A DNA stretch of 64,000 nt from Duganella sp. sic0402 (GTDB lineage: Bacteria > Pseudomonadota > Gammaproteobacteria > Burkholderiales > Burkholderiaceae_D): assembly GCF_019219065.1 (NCBI RefSeq), contig NZ_JAHUWK010000004.1:124001-188000 (forward strand). Direction: 5' to 3'. Shown one piece after another: positions 38,913 through 47,651 of the stretch. Position 1 is the first letter of the stretch. Each line of letters starts with the position of its first letter. A program made the position numbers and the translations under genes. Under the pieces are notes generated by a model. That model searched no databases. It worked only from the letters and a program-made list of their open reading frames with translations, and was not told the DNA's origin.

Positions 38913-38931
38913 GATAATGGTTCTTATTATC
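38913..38931. promoter_or_regulatory. Fur box
   Basis: GATAATGGTTCTTATTATC agrees with the 19-bp Fur consensus at 15 positions and sits in a longer dyad with nine-base perfect arms, AATGATAAT and ATTATCATT, at 38910-38934. It lies immediately before the sigma factor gene and 24 bp beyond the stop of the oppositely oriented SEC-C gene. Confidence 0.9.
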
Positions 38932-38955
38932 ATTCGGCGAGGCGTAATTTGCAAG

Positions 38956-39489
38956 TCAGCCGCAACACTTCTTGGCTTTCTTGCCGCTGCCGCAAGGGCA
39001 GGGATCGTTGCGGCCGACCTTGGCCACTTTGGCTTGCGGCGCGTGGAAGAAGGCGTTGATCTGGATGACAGCCTGCGTCACCTTGGCGGCGTTCGCCTGC
39101 TGGAATGGCGCCAGCAGGGCCGGCTGGCCGGCGCGCAGCGGCGCCCACGCATCATGCTCCAGCTGTACGCCGGCCAGGAAGCCAGCACACCAAGCGTCGG
39201 CGGTCCAGCTGCCACCGCATTCATAGATGGGTTCAAAGCTGTTGGGATCTTTCGCCATCCAGGTTTGCATATAGGCGTGATGGCGCAGTACCAGCGCCTC
39301 GGCCTCGGCATTGCTTTCAGCGCCGCCCCACACCAGCGGCAGCCAGGCGGAAGGCGCCGGGTCTGCCGGCCCGGCCACCAGCGCAGTCAACAGGCCTTCC
39401 AGCCTGGCCACGTCCATGGCTTGCGGCCCAAGCGCGGCCAGCAAGTCATCCAATTGCGCGTATTCGTCGTCGTTGAGTGGGGTAGTCAT
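38956..39489 (-). CDS. UPF0149/YecA-like protein with SEC-C zinc motif
   Basis: The 177-residue cytoplasmic protein has an N-terminal YecA-type helical domain (YAQLDDLLAALG, MDVARLEGLLTALVAGP, CAGFLAGVQLEH) and ends in the SEC-C motif GRNDPCPCGSGKKAKKCCG, whose cysteines bind zinc as at the SecA C-terminus. Members may bind ribosomes or SecB, but a definite role is not known. The ATG at 39489 replaces a longer frame without a ribosome site. It is divergent from the SIMPL gene with an 18-bp palindrome in the gap. Confidence 0.9.
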   Translation of the reverse strand: MTTPLNDDEYAQLDDLLAALGPQAMDVARLEGLLTALVAGPADPAPSAWLPLVWGGAESNAEAEALVLRHHAYMQTWMAKDPNSFEPIYECGGSWTADAWCAGFLAGVQLEHDAWAPLRAGQPALLAPFQQANAAKVTQAVIQINAFFHAPQAKVAKVGRNDPCPCGSGKKAKKCCG

Positions 39490-39544
39490 GGCGTGGGAGG
39501 CAATCGGAAAACCGCCATTGTATGGTTTTATAGTGGTGTTACGT

Positions 39545-39562
39545 GTAGACAAAATTGTCTAC
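39545..39562. promoter_or_regulatory. 18-bp perfect palindrome, operator-like
   Basis: GTAGACAA-AA-TTGTCTAC is a perfect 8-2-8 inverted repeat between the divergent SEC-C and SIMPL genes, 35 bp before the SIMPL start codon. No T-run follows. A dimeric repressor site is likely; the regulator is not encoded next to it. Confidence 0.5.
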
Positions 39563-39596
39563 TTGTTCGATACTGCGCTTTCCCCATTTAGGAACC

Positions 39597-40307
39597 ATGC
39601 CCATGATCAAGAAGCTTGCTTTCGTTGTTGCCATGCTGCCGTTCGCAGCGCAGGCCGCCGACCTGCCGAACTATCCCTTCATCCACGCCAGCGGCGAAGG
39701 TTTCGCGATGATCGTGCCCGACCTGGGCGAGATCGACTTCGACATCAGTGTCTACGATCCGGAACCTGCCGCCGCCGTTGCACTGGTGGGTGAGCGGGCG
39801 GCGCAGATTCGCGCCTTGCTGGCGGATGCCAACGCCAGCGTCGACATCCACAATATGCGCAAGGAGATGCGCAAATCCGGCCAGACCGATCTCAACGCCG
39901 TGCCAGACTACGAGATTCGCAGCGCAGTGCACATTGCCGTCAACGACCTGGGCCAGTGGCGTGACATCATGCAGGGATTGCTGGCCATGCCGAATATCGA
40001 CCATATGGCGACCACATTCGGCCGCAAGGACCGGCTGCAAGCCGAGAAGGAACTGACCTTGGCCGCCGTCAAGGACGCCGAACGCCGCGCCGAGGCCATG
40101 GCCGCCGGCTTGGGTAAGAAAGTTGGCGCAGTGACGGCCATCTCATCCGGCCAGCTGCGCAACCTGACCCATGCGGTCGGCCTGATGCCGGGCGACCTGT
40201 ATCCGCGCAACCGTAGCGTCAACGTGCCGCCGGCCGACAAAGATTTCCTCGCCACCGACGTGCTGCGCTGGTCGCAGACGGTGGATGTGATCTTCCGCAT
40301 CAAATAA
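39597..40307 (+). CDS. SIMPL-domain (DUF541) periplasmic protein
   Basis: The 236-residue precursor has a signal peptide (KKLAFVVAMLPFAAQA) and a SIMPL domain: ASGEGFAMIVPDLGEIDFDI, ALLADANASVDIHNMRKEMR and the C-terminal AVKDAERRAEAMAAGLGKKVGAV block, all typical of this family (BP26/OMP28). Such proteins form oligomeric periplasmic assemblies of unclear role, sometimes protective against oxidative stress. Two ATG codons (39597 and 39603) compete; AGGA fits either. A nearly perfect hairpin, CCTGCGTG to CGCACGCAGG, follows the stop codon. Confidence 0.85.
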   Translation: MPMIKKLAFVVAMLPFAAQAADLPNYPFIHASGEGFAMIVPDLGEIDFDISVYDPEPAAAVALVGERAAQIRALLADANASVDIHNMRKEMRKSGQTDLNAVPDYEIRSAVHIAVNDLGQWRDIMQGLLAMPNIDHMATTFGRKDRLQAEKELTLAAVKDAERRAEAMAAGLGKKVGAVTAISSGQLRNLTHAVGLMPGDLYPRNRSVNVPPADKDFLATDVLRWSQTVDVIFRIK

Positions 40308-40418
40308 GCCGTGTCGTCCTGCCTGCGTGTGCTGGCGCACGCAGGCGGCCATTGCCTCCTTGTTTATCGCCGCGCTTGCCCAACACTAAGGGTAAGTTCA
40401 TACCAAGGAGGAGCCAGC

Positions 40419-40559
40419 ATGATCCGCGCCCATACCACCCCCGATCCGGACGTCCCGCCGCCACCGCCGGAAAAAGATCCACCGCCGGACAACACCCCGC
40501 TGCCAGAACAGGCGCCAATTGAGGAACCGAATCCGCCCAAGCCACCTATCAAAACCTGA
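40419..40559 (+). CDS. Small proline-rich protein, 46 residues
   Basis: AAGGAGGAG seven bases before the ATG is one of the strongest ribosome sites in the window, which is why I accept this short gene. The product has no signal peptide or membrane span; about 40 percent of residues are proline, arranged as runs such as PPPPPEKDPPPDN and PPKPP, with acidic residues between. It would be intrinsically disordered. Translation of the proline runs would need EF-P. It lies between the SIMPL gene and a hairpin and probably has its own promoter. Function unknown. Confidence 0.65.
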   Translation: MIRAHTTPDPDVPPPPPEKDPPPDNTPLPEQAPIEEPNPPKPPIKT

Positions 40560-40588
40560 GTTTTGATTGCTGCTGTGTGCGCCAGCGC

Positions 40589-40614
40589 ACCGTCCGTTGC
40601 GTGGAACGGACGGT
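40589..40614 (+). terminator. Hairpin after the proline-rich gene, terminator-like
   Basis: ACCGTCCGTT and AACGGACGGT pair over ten bases around a six-base loop. The following bases (ATTCTGG) lack a full T-run, so termination may be weak or Rho-assisted; a dyad for a DNA-binding protein is the alternative. Confidence 0.5.
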
Positions 40615-40759
40615 ATTCTGGTTCCACGCTCTCTATCGATGTGACAGTCGTTGCTCGACGGATACATTTATTCATATTTGTGTTGAGCGTCACACTAGGG
40701 TCATGAAAGAGTTTCTATAATTTAGTCATCTCGTCACGTCTTTGTTCACGGAGAGCATC

Positions 40760-40900
40760 ATGGGCAATTCCTTACACAATAAAATCTACCTCGGCCGCCG
40801 CAGCGTGGCGCTGAGCACCAAGCGCGTGCAAGCCATGGTGTGCGTTGCCGCCTTTGCCAGCATCGGCCTGGTGTGGCTGGTCATCCGGGCGTTCCAGTAA
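40760..40900 (+). CDS. Small single-span membrane protein, 46 residues
   Basis: ATG 40760 follows CGGAGAGC at good spacing and opens a 46-codon frame. The N-terminal half is basic (NKIYLGRRSVALSTKR) and the second half is one hydrophobic helix, AMVCVAAFASIGLVWLVIRAF, so it should insert with its N-terminus in the cytoplasm. A TATAAT box at 40716-40721 may drive it. Small membrane proteins like this often modulate larger membrane complexes; the target here is unknown. Confidence 0.65.
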   Translation: MGNSLHNKIYLGRRSVALSTKRVQAMVCVAAFASIGLVWLVIRAFQ

Positions 40901-40978
40901 TCAAATAAGCAAGTTTCAGTCTTGTTGCCTTGCCGCCGCGACGGCGACCGCGTACCATGAGGGCCGCAGCAGTCTCTT

Positions 40979-41359
40979 ATGGAAAAAATGGCAATGAAGA
41001 ATGAAAAATTCACGCAGGACGAGTATGACGCCCTGTACGAAGTCCAGCGCGGCATCAAGGGTGACCGCGTCAGTGCGTGTGTCGGCCGCAACATCAAGCG
41101 CCTGTCCGGCCTGAAATTGATCAGTATCGCCCGTAACGGCCGCATTTCGCTGACCGACAAAGGCGAGCAAACCATCTTCCTGCACCGTTGCGTGCTGGGT
41201 TTGCGTGCTGTGGCAGCGCAGCCAGGCGCCACGCTGGATGCCGATGTGGCCCTGTTCCTGGGCAAAAAATCCCACGTTTTGCAGCGCGCCGAAGGCGGTT
41301 TCGAGATCAGCGACAAGGGTCGCGAGTCGCTGGAAGACATCACTAATCAAGGCTTCTGA
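40979..41359 (+). CDS. Hypothetical cytoplasmic protein, possibly winged-helix-like
   Basis: The 126-residue protein has no signal peptide. Two similar segments, LIS-IARNGRISLTDKGEQ (residues 45-62) and HVLQRAEGGFEISDKGRES (100-118), look like strand-turn-strand wings after helices, as in MarR-like or winged-helix folds, which hints at nucleic-acid binding; this is inference. Three ATG codons near the start (40979, 40988, 40994) are possible and no clear ribosome site helps. A strong terminator follows the stop codon. Confidence 0.75.
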   Translation: MEKMAMKNEKFTQDEYDALYEVQRGIKGDRVSACVGRNIKRLSGLKLISIARNGRISLTDKGEQTIFLHRCVLGLRAVAAQPGATLDADVALFLGKKSHVLQRAEGGFEISDKGRESLEDITNQGF

Positions 41360-41363
41360 TAAA

Positions 41364-41388
41364 AACGCTCCTACGGAGCGTTTTTTTT
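41364..41388 (+). terminator. Intrinsic terminator after the hypothetical gene
   Basis: AACGCTCC-TAC-GGAGCGTT forms an eight-pair stem followed by eight T. Confidence 0.95.
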
Positions 41389-41436
41389 GCGGTATTGTAT
41401 GGCCAATAACAGAGCAATACGACCTTCCATTTGGCT

Positions 41437-44400
41437 ATGAGATTCAACACGCTGCAAAAGTTACGCAAATTATTCCGTGTGCTGGTCGCGGCCGTGGTGG
41501 CGGTGTTGCTGATCGTCTGTATATTTGTCGCCCATGTGCTCAACCAGAGCCGGCTGCGTTACTACGCGGCGGCCGAGGAAACCTCGCACAATCTGGCGAT
41601 TTCGCTGGAAAATTTCCTGCATTCGCATTTCCAGGAAGTGGACCTGGCCATGCGCCGGGCCGACCAGGAATTCCGCGCCATGCACGAGCAGAAGCGCTTT
41701 TCCGATGAAAAATTCAGCGCCTACCTGCGTGCGCTGAAAGAGCGCATCCCGCATGCGCAGGCGGTGCGCGGCGCCAACACGGCCGGCCAGGTGATTTACG
41801 GCGAGCAGATCGACCTCAAACATCCGCAAGACCTGGGCATCCGCGAATTCTTTGCGCGGGCGCAGCAGGAGCATGAACTGATTTTCGGCGTGCCGGTGCA
41901 GTCGCGCATCAGCGGCGAATGGGTGCTGCCGCTGGTGTATCCGCTGACCTTGCCGGATGGTAGCTTCGGCGGCGCCGCCTATGTGCTGATGAACAGCTCG
42001 CAGATCACTGAAGCGTTTTCCGGCCTGAATATCGGCCAGCATGGCGCGATCGTGCTGCTGGATGAGAAGAAACGGGTGCTGCACCGCTATCCCGACGCCG
42101 AGGATATGAAGTTTGGCGCCACCATCAAAATCAATGCGGCCACCCAGGCAATACTGGACGGCAAACAGCGCAGCGCCAGTTATACGGTGATCAGCCCGCG
42201 CGACCAGCGTGAGCGTACGCTGAGCGTGGAAAAGATCGGTGGCTATCCGGTATATGTGTTTGTCGGCCTGGCCAGCGACGACTTCCTGGCGCCGTGGTAC
42301 AAGGAAATCCGCAATGCCTCGATCTTCCTGGTGCTGCTGATTGGCCTCTCGCTGGCGCTGCTGAAAGGCGTGCGTTTCAGCCTGCGCCAGCAATACCAGG
42401 GCCTGACCGCGCTGGGCGAGGCCGACCAGGCTTTGCAAGTGTCGCTGGCGCAGCTGACCGCGTCGGAAACCCGCTGGCGCTCGCTGACCGAAGGCTTGCC
42501 GCAAATGGTCTGGACCGCCAGGCCGGACCTGCGCATCGATTTCATGAGCCATCACTGGGCGAGCTTTAGCGGCCTGCCGGCCGCGCAACTGATGGCGGAC
42601 GGCGACTGGTCGCTGGTCATTCACCCGGAAGATTTGCCGGTGATCGCCGCAGCGCGCCAGCGGGCGCTGGCCGACGGCAGCGAATTCCGTTGCGACTGCC
42701 GTTTGCGCCGGCATGACGGCGTGTGGCGCATCTTCGATAACCACGCGCTGTCGCAGCGCGACGAGAACGGCCAGATCGTCAGCTGGGTCGGCAGCAGTAC
42801 CGACAGCACCGAACTGCGCACCGCGCACGACGCGCTGTTGCAGGCCAAGGAAGCAGCGGACAAGGCCGGCCGCGCCAAGTCCGACTTCGTCGCCAATATG
42901 AGCCACGAGATCCGTTCGCCGATGAATGCAGTGCTGGGCATGCTGCAACTGCTGCGCCAGACCAGCATGACCGGCCGCCAGCAAGACTATGTCGACAAGG
43001 CGCACGCGGCGGCCAGCGCCTTGCTGGGACTGCTGAACGACGTGCTGGATTTCTCCAAAGTGGAAGCCGGCAAGCTGGCGCTGGACCCGCATCCGTTCCG
43101 GCTGGACAAACTGTGGCGCGACCTGGCCGTGATCCTGTCGGCGAACGTCGGCAGCAAGAATATTGAAGTGCTGTTCCGGGTCGATCCGGCGTTGCCGGCG
43201 ATGGTGGTCGGCGACGCGCTGCGCTTGCAGCAGATCCTGCTCAACCTGGCCGGGAACGCCATCAAATTCACCGAGCGCGGCGAAGTGGTGGTGTCTGCGC
43301 AGCTGGTGGCGCAGACTGACAGCACGCTATCGGTGGCGTTTGCGATCCGCGACACCGGCATCGGCATCGCGCCAGAGCAGTGCGAGCACATCTTCGACGG
43401 CTTTTCGCAGGCTGAAGCCTCGACCGCACGGCGTTTCGGCGGCACCGGGCTAGGCCTGGCAATCAGCCAGCGCCTGGTGCGCATGATGGGCGGCACGCTG
43501 CGCGTGGTCAGCGAAGTGGGGCAGGGGAGCGTATTCGATTTTGCGGTCGACTTCGGTGTCTCGGCCGAGCAGCCTGATGTGGTACCAGCAACTGCTTTGC
43601 CGGTGCCGGATGAATTGATGCGCGGCCTGTCCTGCCTGGTGGTGGACGACAACCCGGTAGCGCGCACGGTGCTGCGCGAAATGGCGAGTGCGTTCGGCTG
43701 GCGGGTAGACGTGGCCGCCGATGGCTATGAGGCGCTGGACGCGATCAGCGCGCAGCTCAACCGCCGCAAGGCCTACGACGTGGTCTTCATCGACTGGCGC
43801 ATGCCGTCCATGGATGGCTGGGAAACCAGCCGCCGCATCCGCCAGCTGGCGCCGGAGGGCAAGACGCCGCTGATCGTCATGGTCACCGCGCACGACCGCG
43901 AAATGCTGGCGCAGCGGCAGCAGGAAATCACGCCGGTGCTGGATGGCTTCGTGGTCAAGCCGGTGACGGCGTCGATGCTGTTTGACGCCGTGGCCGACGC
44001 GCGGCTGGACAACCGCAAGCCGCTGGAAACGGCGCTGGCGCCATCGCTGCGCCGGCTGGCTGGCTGGCGGCTGCTGCTGGTGGATGACAACCCGGCCAAC
44101 CAGCAGGTCGCCAGCGAATTGCTCAGCAATGAAGGTGCGCAAGTGGAAGTGGCCAGTTCCGGCCACATGGCGCTGGGCGTGGTATCGCGGCCGGGACCGT
44201 TGCCGGACCTGGTGCTGATGGACATCCAGATGCCCGAAATGGACGGCTATCAGGCCACGCAAGCGATGCAGGACAAGCTGGGCAAGAGCGCGCCGCCGAT
44301 CGTCGCCATGACCGCCAACGCGATGGCGGCCGACCGCATCGCCGCGCTGGACGCCGGCATGGTAGACCACATCGGCAAGCCGTTCGACCTGGACCAGCTG

Positions 44401-44835
44401 ATCGAAGTGATACTCAAGCACGTCCGCCGCGAAGAGCGCCAGCCAGCGGCCCGCGCCGCGCCAGCAGCATCCCCCGCGCCGGCCGCAGCCGCCTTGCCAG
44501 CAGCCGGTCTGAACAGTGCTGCCGCACTGAAGCGTCTGGGTGGTTTGGAGTCGGTCTACCTGATCGCGCTGCGCAGCTTCATCGCCGAAGCAGAAAAACT
44601 GTCCGCCCAACTACAGAGCGCGCAGGAAGAACAGAATCTCGCTGTCGCGCTGCCGGCGCTGCACACCCTCAAAGGCCTGGCCGGCACAGTCGGCGCCGAC
44701 CGCCTGGCGATGCTCACCCAGCAAGCCGAGCGCGCGCTGAAGGACGACAGCAGCGCCTGGCAAGCACTGACGCCGGTACTGGAAGCCTGCCCTGGCGTCA
44801 CCAGCGACATCGAAGAACGCCTATCCGGAGTTTAG
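41437..44835 (+). CDS. Hybrid sensor histidine kinase with two receivers and HPt (BarA-like architecture)
   Basis: The 1132-residue protein has a membrane helix at about 12-35, a periplasmic Cache-type sensor (about 36-285), a second helix (about 289-308), a PAS domain (345-465), a HisKA domain with H490 in NMSHEIRSP, a HATPase domain, two receiver domains with phosphate-accepting D786 (FIDWRMP) and D929 (MDIQMP), and a C-terminal HPt domain with H1076 in LHTLKGLAG. All phosphorelay residues are intact, so signal passes His-Asp-His to an unlinked response regulator. I chose the ATG at 41437 over a TTG two codons earlier. No regulator gene is adjacent. Its end overlaps the converging peptidase gene by 4 bp. 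Confidence 0.93.
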   Translation: MRFNTLQKLRKLFRVLVAAVVAVLLIVCIFVAHVLNQSRLRYYAAAEETSHNLAISLENFLHSHFQEVDLAMRRADQEFRAMHEQKRFSDEKFSAYLRALKERIPHAQAVRGANTAGQVIYGEQIDLKHPQDLGIREFFARAQQEHELIFGVPVQSRISGEWVLPLVYPLTLPDGSFGGAAYVLMNSSQITEAFSGLNIGQHGAIVLLDEKKRVLHRYPDAEDMKFGATIKINAATQAILDGKQRSASYTVISPRDQRERTLSVEKIGGYPVYVFVGLASDDFLAPWYKEIRNASIFLVLLIGLSLALLKGVRFSLRQQYQGLTALGEADQALQVSLAQLTASETRWRSLTEGLPQMVWTARPDLRIDFMSHHWASFSGLPAAQLMADGDWSLVIHPEDLPVIAAARQRALADGSEFRCDCRLRRHDGVWRIFDNHALSQRDENGQIVSWVGSSTDSTELRTAHDALLQAKEAADKAGRAKSDFVANMSHEIRSPMNAVLGMLQLLRQTSMTGRQQDYVDKAHAAASALLGLLNDVLDFSKVEAGKLALDPHPFRLDKLWRDLAVILSANVGSKNIEVLFRVDPALPAMVVGDALRLQQILLNLAGNAIKFTERGEVVVSAQLVAQTDSTLSVAFAIRDTGIGIAPEQCEHIFDGFSQAEASTARRFGGTGLGLAISQRLVRMMGGTLRVVSEVGQGSVFDFAVDFGVSAEQPDVVPATALPVPDELMRGLSCLVVDDNPVARTVLREMASAFGWRVDVAADGYEALDAISAQLNRRKAYDVVFIDWRMPSMDGWETSRRIRQLAPEGKTPLIVMVTAHDREMLAQRQQEITPVLDGFVVKPVTASMLFDAVADARLDNRKPLETALAPSLRRLAGWRLLLVDDNPANQQVASELLSNEGAQVEVASSGHMALGVVSRPGPLPDLVLMDIQMPEMDGYQATQAMQDKLGKSAPPIVAMTANAMAADRIAALDAGMVDHIGKPFDLDQLIEVILKHVRREERQPAARAAPAASPAPAAAALPAAGLNSAAALKRLGGLESVYLIALRSFIAEAEKLSAQLQSAQEEQNLAVALPALHTLKGLAGTVGADRLAMLTQQAERALKDDSSAWQALTPVLEACPGVTSDIEERLSGV

Positions 44836-46223
44836 CGGAAGCCGTCGGCGGTGATGTCGATTTCGGTGACATCGCCGTAGGTTTTGGCGATGTCGCGGAT
44901 CGTGTCGGCTTTGCCGATCAGCACGGTTTGCAGCTTGCTGCGCGGGAAGTGCTTGTCGATCAGCGCCTTGGCCTTCTCAGGCGTGAGGCTGTCCACCGAT
45001 TTGGTGAAATTGTCGATCTGTTCGCGGCCCACCTGGTTCGCGTACATTTCTCCCAGCAGCCCGGCCAGCTGTTCGCCGGTTTCGTAGCGCGGCGGGAATT
45101 GGCCTTTGACGTAGGCCTTGGCCGATTCCAGCGTCGCCTTGTCGATGCCTTTGTCCCACAGCCGCTGATAGGTTTGATGCGCCAGTGCCAGCGCCGCTTC
45201 GGTCTTCGGCAGCGCGGTGAAGCTGCTGATGGCGAAGGTGCCGGTTTGCGACAGCGTGCCGAACTGGCTGCTGGCGCCGTAGGTCAGGCCGGAGTTTACC
45301 CGCAGTTCGTCGTTCAGCCACGAGGTGAAGCGGCCGCCCAGCACGGTGTTGACCACCTGGATAGGCACGTAGTCGGGATCGTTGCGGGCGATGCCGGCGC
45401 CGCCGATCAGGAAGGTGGTTTCGGTCGCGTCCGGCTTGTTCACCAGCAGTACGCGCGCCTTGTCTGCCTGCACCTTGCCGTTGTCCTGCCTGGCCGGCGC
45501 CGGGCCGCTGGCTTTCCAGGCGCCAAACAACGATTCGATTTGCTTGCGCATTTCGGTTTTCTGGAAGTCGCCTACCACGATGATGGCAGCGTTGTCCGGA
45601 CGGTAGTACTGCTGGTAGTAGCGCTGCACATCGCCTTGCTTCAGCGCGCCGACGCTATCAACCGTGCCGCTGGCCGGAATGCCGTACGGGCTGTCGCCGA
45701 ACAGCATCGCGCGGTAGTAGGTCTGCACCACATTGCGCGGCGCTTCCTTGGCCTGCTTGATGCCGTTGACCTTGCGCGTGCGCAGCTTGCCCAGTTCGAC
45801 ATCGTTAAAGCTCGGCTGCTGCACCACTTCAGCGAACAGCGGCAGCAGCGCAGCCGCATCGGCCTTGGCGAAGTTGGCTTGCACGGTGCTGGCTTCGGCG
45901 CCGGCGCCACCGGCCAGACGCGCGCCGCGATAATCAAAGGCCTGGTCGATGGCCGCCTTGTCATGGGCGGTCGTGCCCAGCAGCAGGGCGTCGCCAGTCA
46001 GATTGGACAGGCCGGCCTGTTTGCCGTCATTGACCGAGCCGGCTTTGACCACGGCGCGCACCGAGATCAGCGGCACTTCGTGGCGTTCCATCAGGTAGAC
46101 CGTCAAGCCATTCTGCAAGGTGATGGTGTCGAACTCCGGCAGGCGGAATTCGGCGGCGTGCGACAGGCCAGCGGCGCTCAGCGCGGCCGCCAGCGCGGTG
46201 ATGGTGATGAGTTTACGGGTCAT
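44832..46223 (-). CDS. M16-family peptidase homologue lacking the zinc motif
   Basis: The 463-residue exported protein (signal peptide ending GLSHA) has the M16 fold, with FDTITLQNGLTVYLMERHEVPLISV at the start, a GGAGAEAS turn and NTVLGGRFTSWLNDELRVNSGLTYG late. At the place of HxxEH it reads LSNLTGDALL, so zinc cannot be bound as usual and the subunit should be catalytically silent. It follows the active M16 gene with a 4-bp gap. Active and inactive M16 subunits forming a heterodimer are known from mitochondrial processing peptidase and bacterial pairs. Confidence 0.93.
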   Translation of the reverse strand: MTRKLITITALAAALSAAGLSHAAEFRLPEFDTITLQNGLTVYLMERHEVPLISVRAVVKAGSVNDGKQAGLSNLTGDALLLGTTAHDKAAIDQAFDYRGARLAGGAGAEASTVQANFAKADAAALLPLFAEVVQQPSFNDVELGKLRTRKVNGIKQAKEAPRNVVQTYYRAMLFGDSPYGIPASGTVDSVGALKQGDVQRYYQQYYRPDNAAIIVVGDFQKTEMRKQIESLFGAWKASGPAPARQDNGKVQADKARVLLVNKPDATETTFLIGGAGIARNDPDYVPIQVVNTVLGGRFTSWLNDELRVNSGLTYGASSQFGTLSQTGTFAISSFTALPKTEAALALAHQTYQRLWDKGIDKATLESAKAYVKGQFPPRYETGEQLAGLLGEMYANQVGREQIDNFTKSVDSLTPEKAKALIDKHFPRSKLQTVLIGKADTIRDIAKTYGDVTEIDITADGFR

Positions 46224-46227
46224 GTAA

Positions 46228-47544
46228 TCAGTCCTCCTTCGCGGCCAGCACGCCGACGGTGCGCTGCGATTTTTTCAGGTATTTTGCGGCGACCTTCTGG
46301 ATATCGGCCGGCGTCAGTTTCTCGTAAGCGGCAGGCGCGTCAAACATCTTCTGGTAGCCGCCGAAGAATACTTCGTGCAGGCCCAGTTGCTGCGCCTTGC
46401 CATTGATGGTTTCCTGCTCGCGGTACAGATTGACCAGCCTCTGGTTCTTCACCTTTTGCAGCTCCTCGGCGCTCACGCCATCCTTGATCAGCTTGTCGAC
46501 TTCCGCCAGCAGCGCTTTTTCCAGCGTGCCCGGATCAACCTTGGCCGACGCCACCGCGCTCAGCGACATCAGCCCCGGATCGAAGCCTTCCATGCCGCTG
46601 GCGCTGACCTGCGTGGCCAGCTGGTTTTCCACCAGCGCCTTGTACAGGCGCGAGGTTTTGCCGCTACCCATCAGGGTTTGCAGCACGTCCAGCGCGTAGT
46701 AATCCGGATCGTCCGCTTTGGGGATCTTGTAGGCGACGATCAGATTGGCCGAGGTGGCCGATGCCTTGGTCACGAAGACGCGCTTCTCGCCGGTCTGCGG
46801 CGGTTCGACGGTGCGCACGGCCGGTGGCAGCGCGCGTTTGGGAATCGCGCCGAAGTATTTGGTCGCCAGCTTCTTGACCTCATCGGCCTTGACGTCGCCC
46901 ACGATCACCGCCACCGCATTATTCGGCGCGTAGTAGGTGCGGAAATAGTTTTCCAGATCCTGCTGGGTCCAGGCCTTGATATCGGACTCATGGCCGATCA
47001 CCGACCACTGATAAGGGTGCGCGGTGAAGGCCACGCTGGTGATTTCTTCCCACAGCAGGCGGAAATTCGAGTTCTCGCGGCCGGTGCTGCGCTCCGACAG
47101 CACCACGCCGCGCTCGCTCGCCACCATTTTCGGATCGATGCTCAGATGGGCGATGCGGTCGCTTTCCAGCGTAAAGATGGTTTCCAGCGACGAGGCCGGG
47201 AACCAGTCCTGGTACACCGTCAGGTCGGTCGAGGTATAGGCGTTATTCGAGCCGCCCTTGGCTTCCATGGTGCGGTCGAACATCTTCGGGCCGAAGTTTT
47301 TGGAGCCGTTGAACATCATGTGTTCAAAGAAATGCGACAGGCCGGTGATCCCCGGCGCCTCATTGCGCGAACCGACTTTCCAGAAGGTGTACATATTGGC
47401 GTTGGGGATGCTGTGCGATTCCAGCACGATAAACTTCATGCCGTTGGCCAGCGTGAAGGTCTGCACCTGGTCGGCGCTGACAGCGGCTTGCGCGGTGGCG
47501 GCCAGACCCAGCACGATGCTGGCGGCCAAAACTTTCCATTTCAT
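46228..47544 (-). CDS. M16-family zinc metallopeptidase, catalytic subunit
   Basis: The 438-residue precursor has a signal peptide ending AAVSA and the inverted zinc motif H71-F-F-E74-H75 in GLSHFFEHMMFNG, with the downstream glutamate in TLESDRIAHL that completes the site. The C-terminal half is the second M16 repeat. Periplasmic M16 peptidases degrade peptides and unfolded segments. It is first in a two-gene operon with the non-catalytic partner, so the working enzyme is probably a heterodimer. GGAGCG precedes the ATG. Confidence 0.95.
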   Translation of the reverse strand: MKWKVLAASIVLGLAATAQAAVSADQVQTFTLANGMKFIVLESHSIPNANMYTFWKVGSRNEAPGITGLSHFFEHMMFNGSKNFGPKMFDRTMEAKGGSNNAYTSTDLTVYQDWFPASSLETIFTLESDRIAHLSIDPKMVASERGVVLSERSTGRENSNFRLLWEEITSVAFTAHPYQWSVIGHESDIKAWTQQDLENYFRTYYAPNNAVAVIVGDVKADEVKKLATKYFGAIPKRALPPAVRTVEPPQTGEKRVFVTKASATSANLIVAYKIPKADDPDYYALDVLQTLMGSGKTSRLYKALVENQLATQVSASGMEGFDPGLMSLSAVASAKVDPGTLEKALLAEVDKLIKDGVSAEELQKVKNQRLVNLYREQETINGKAQQLGLHEVFFGGYQKMFDAPAAYEKLTPADIQKVAAKYLKKSQRTVGVLAAKED

Positions 47545-47651
47545 GAGCGCTCCTTAAACAAGAAGCACAAAGCATACATCTTTTTGACAAGTATTTGCGA
47601 ATGGCAAGCATAGCAGCTAGCATGGTGACAACCACAAAAGGAGCACTACCA

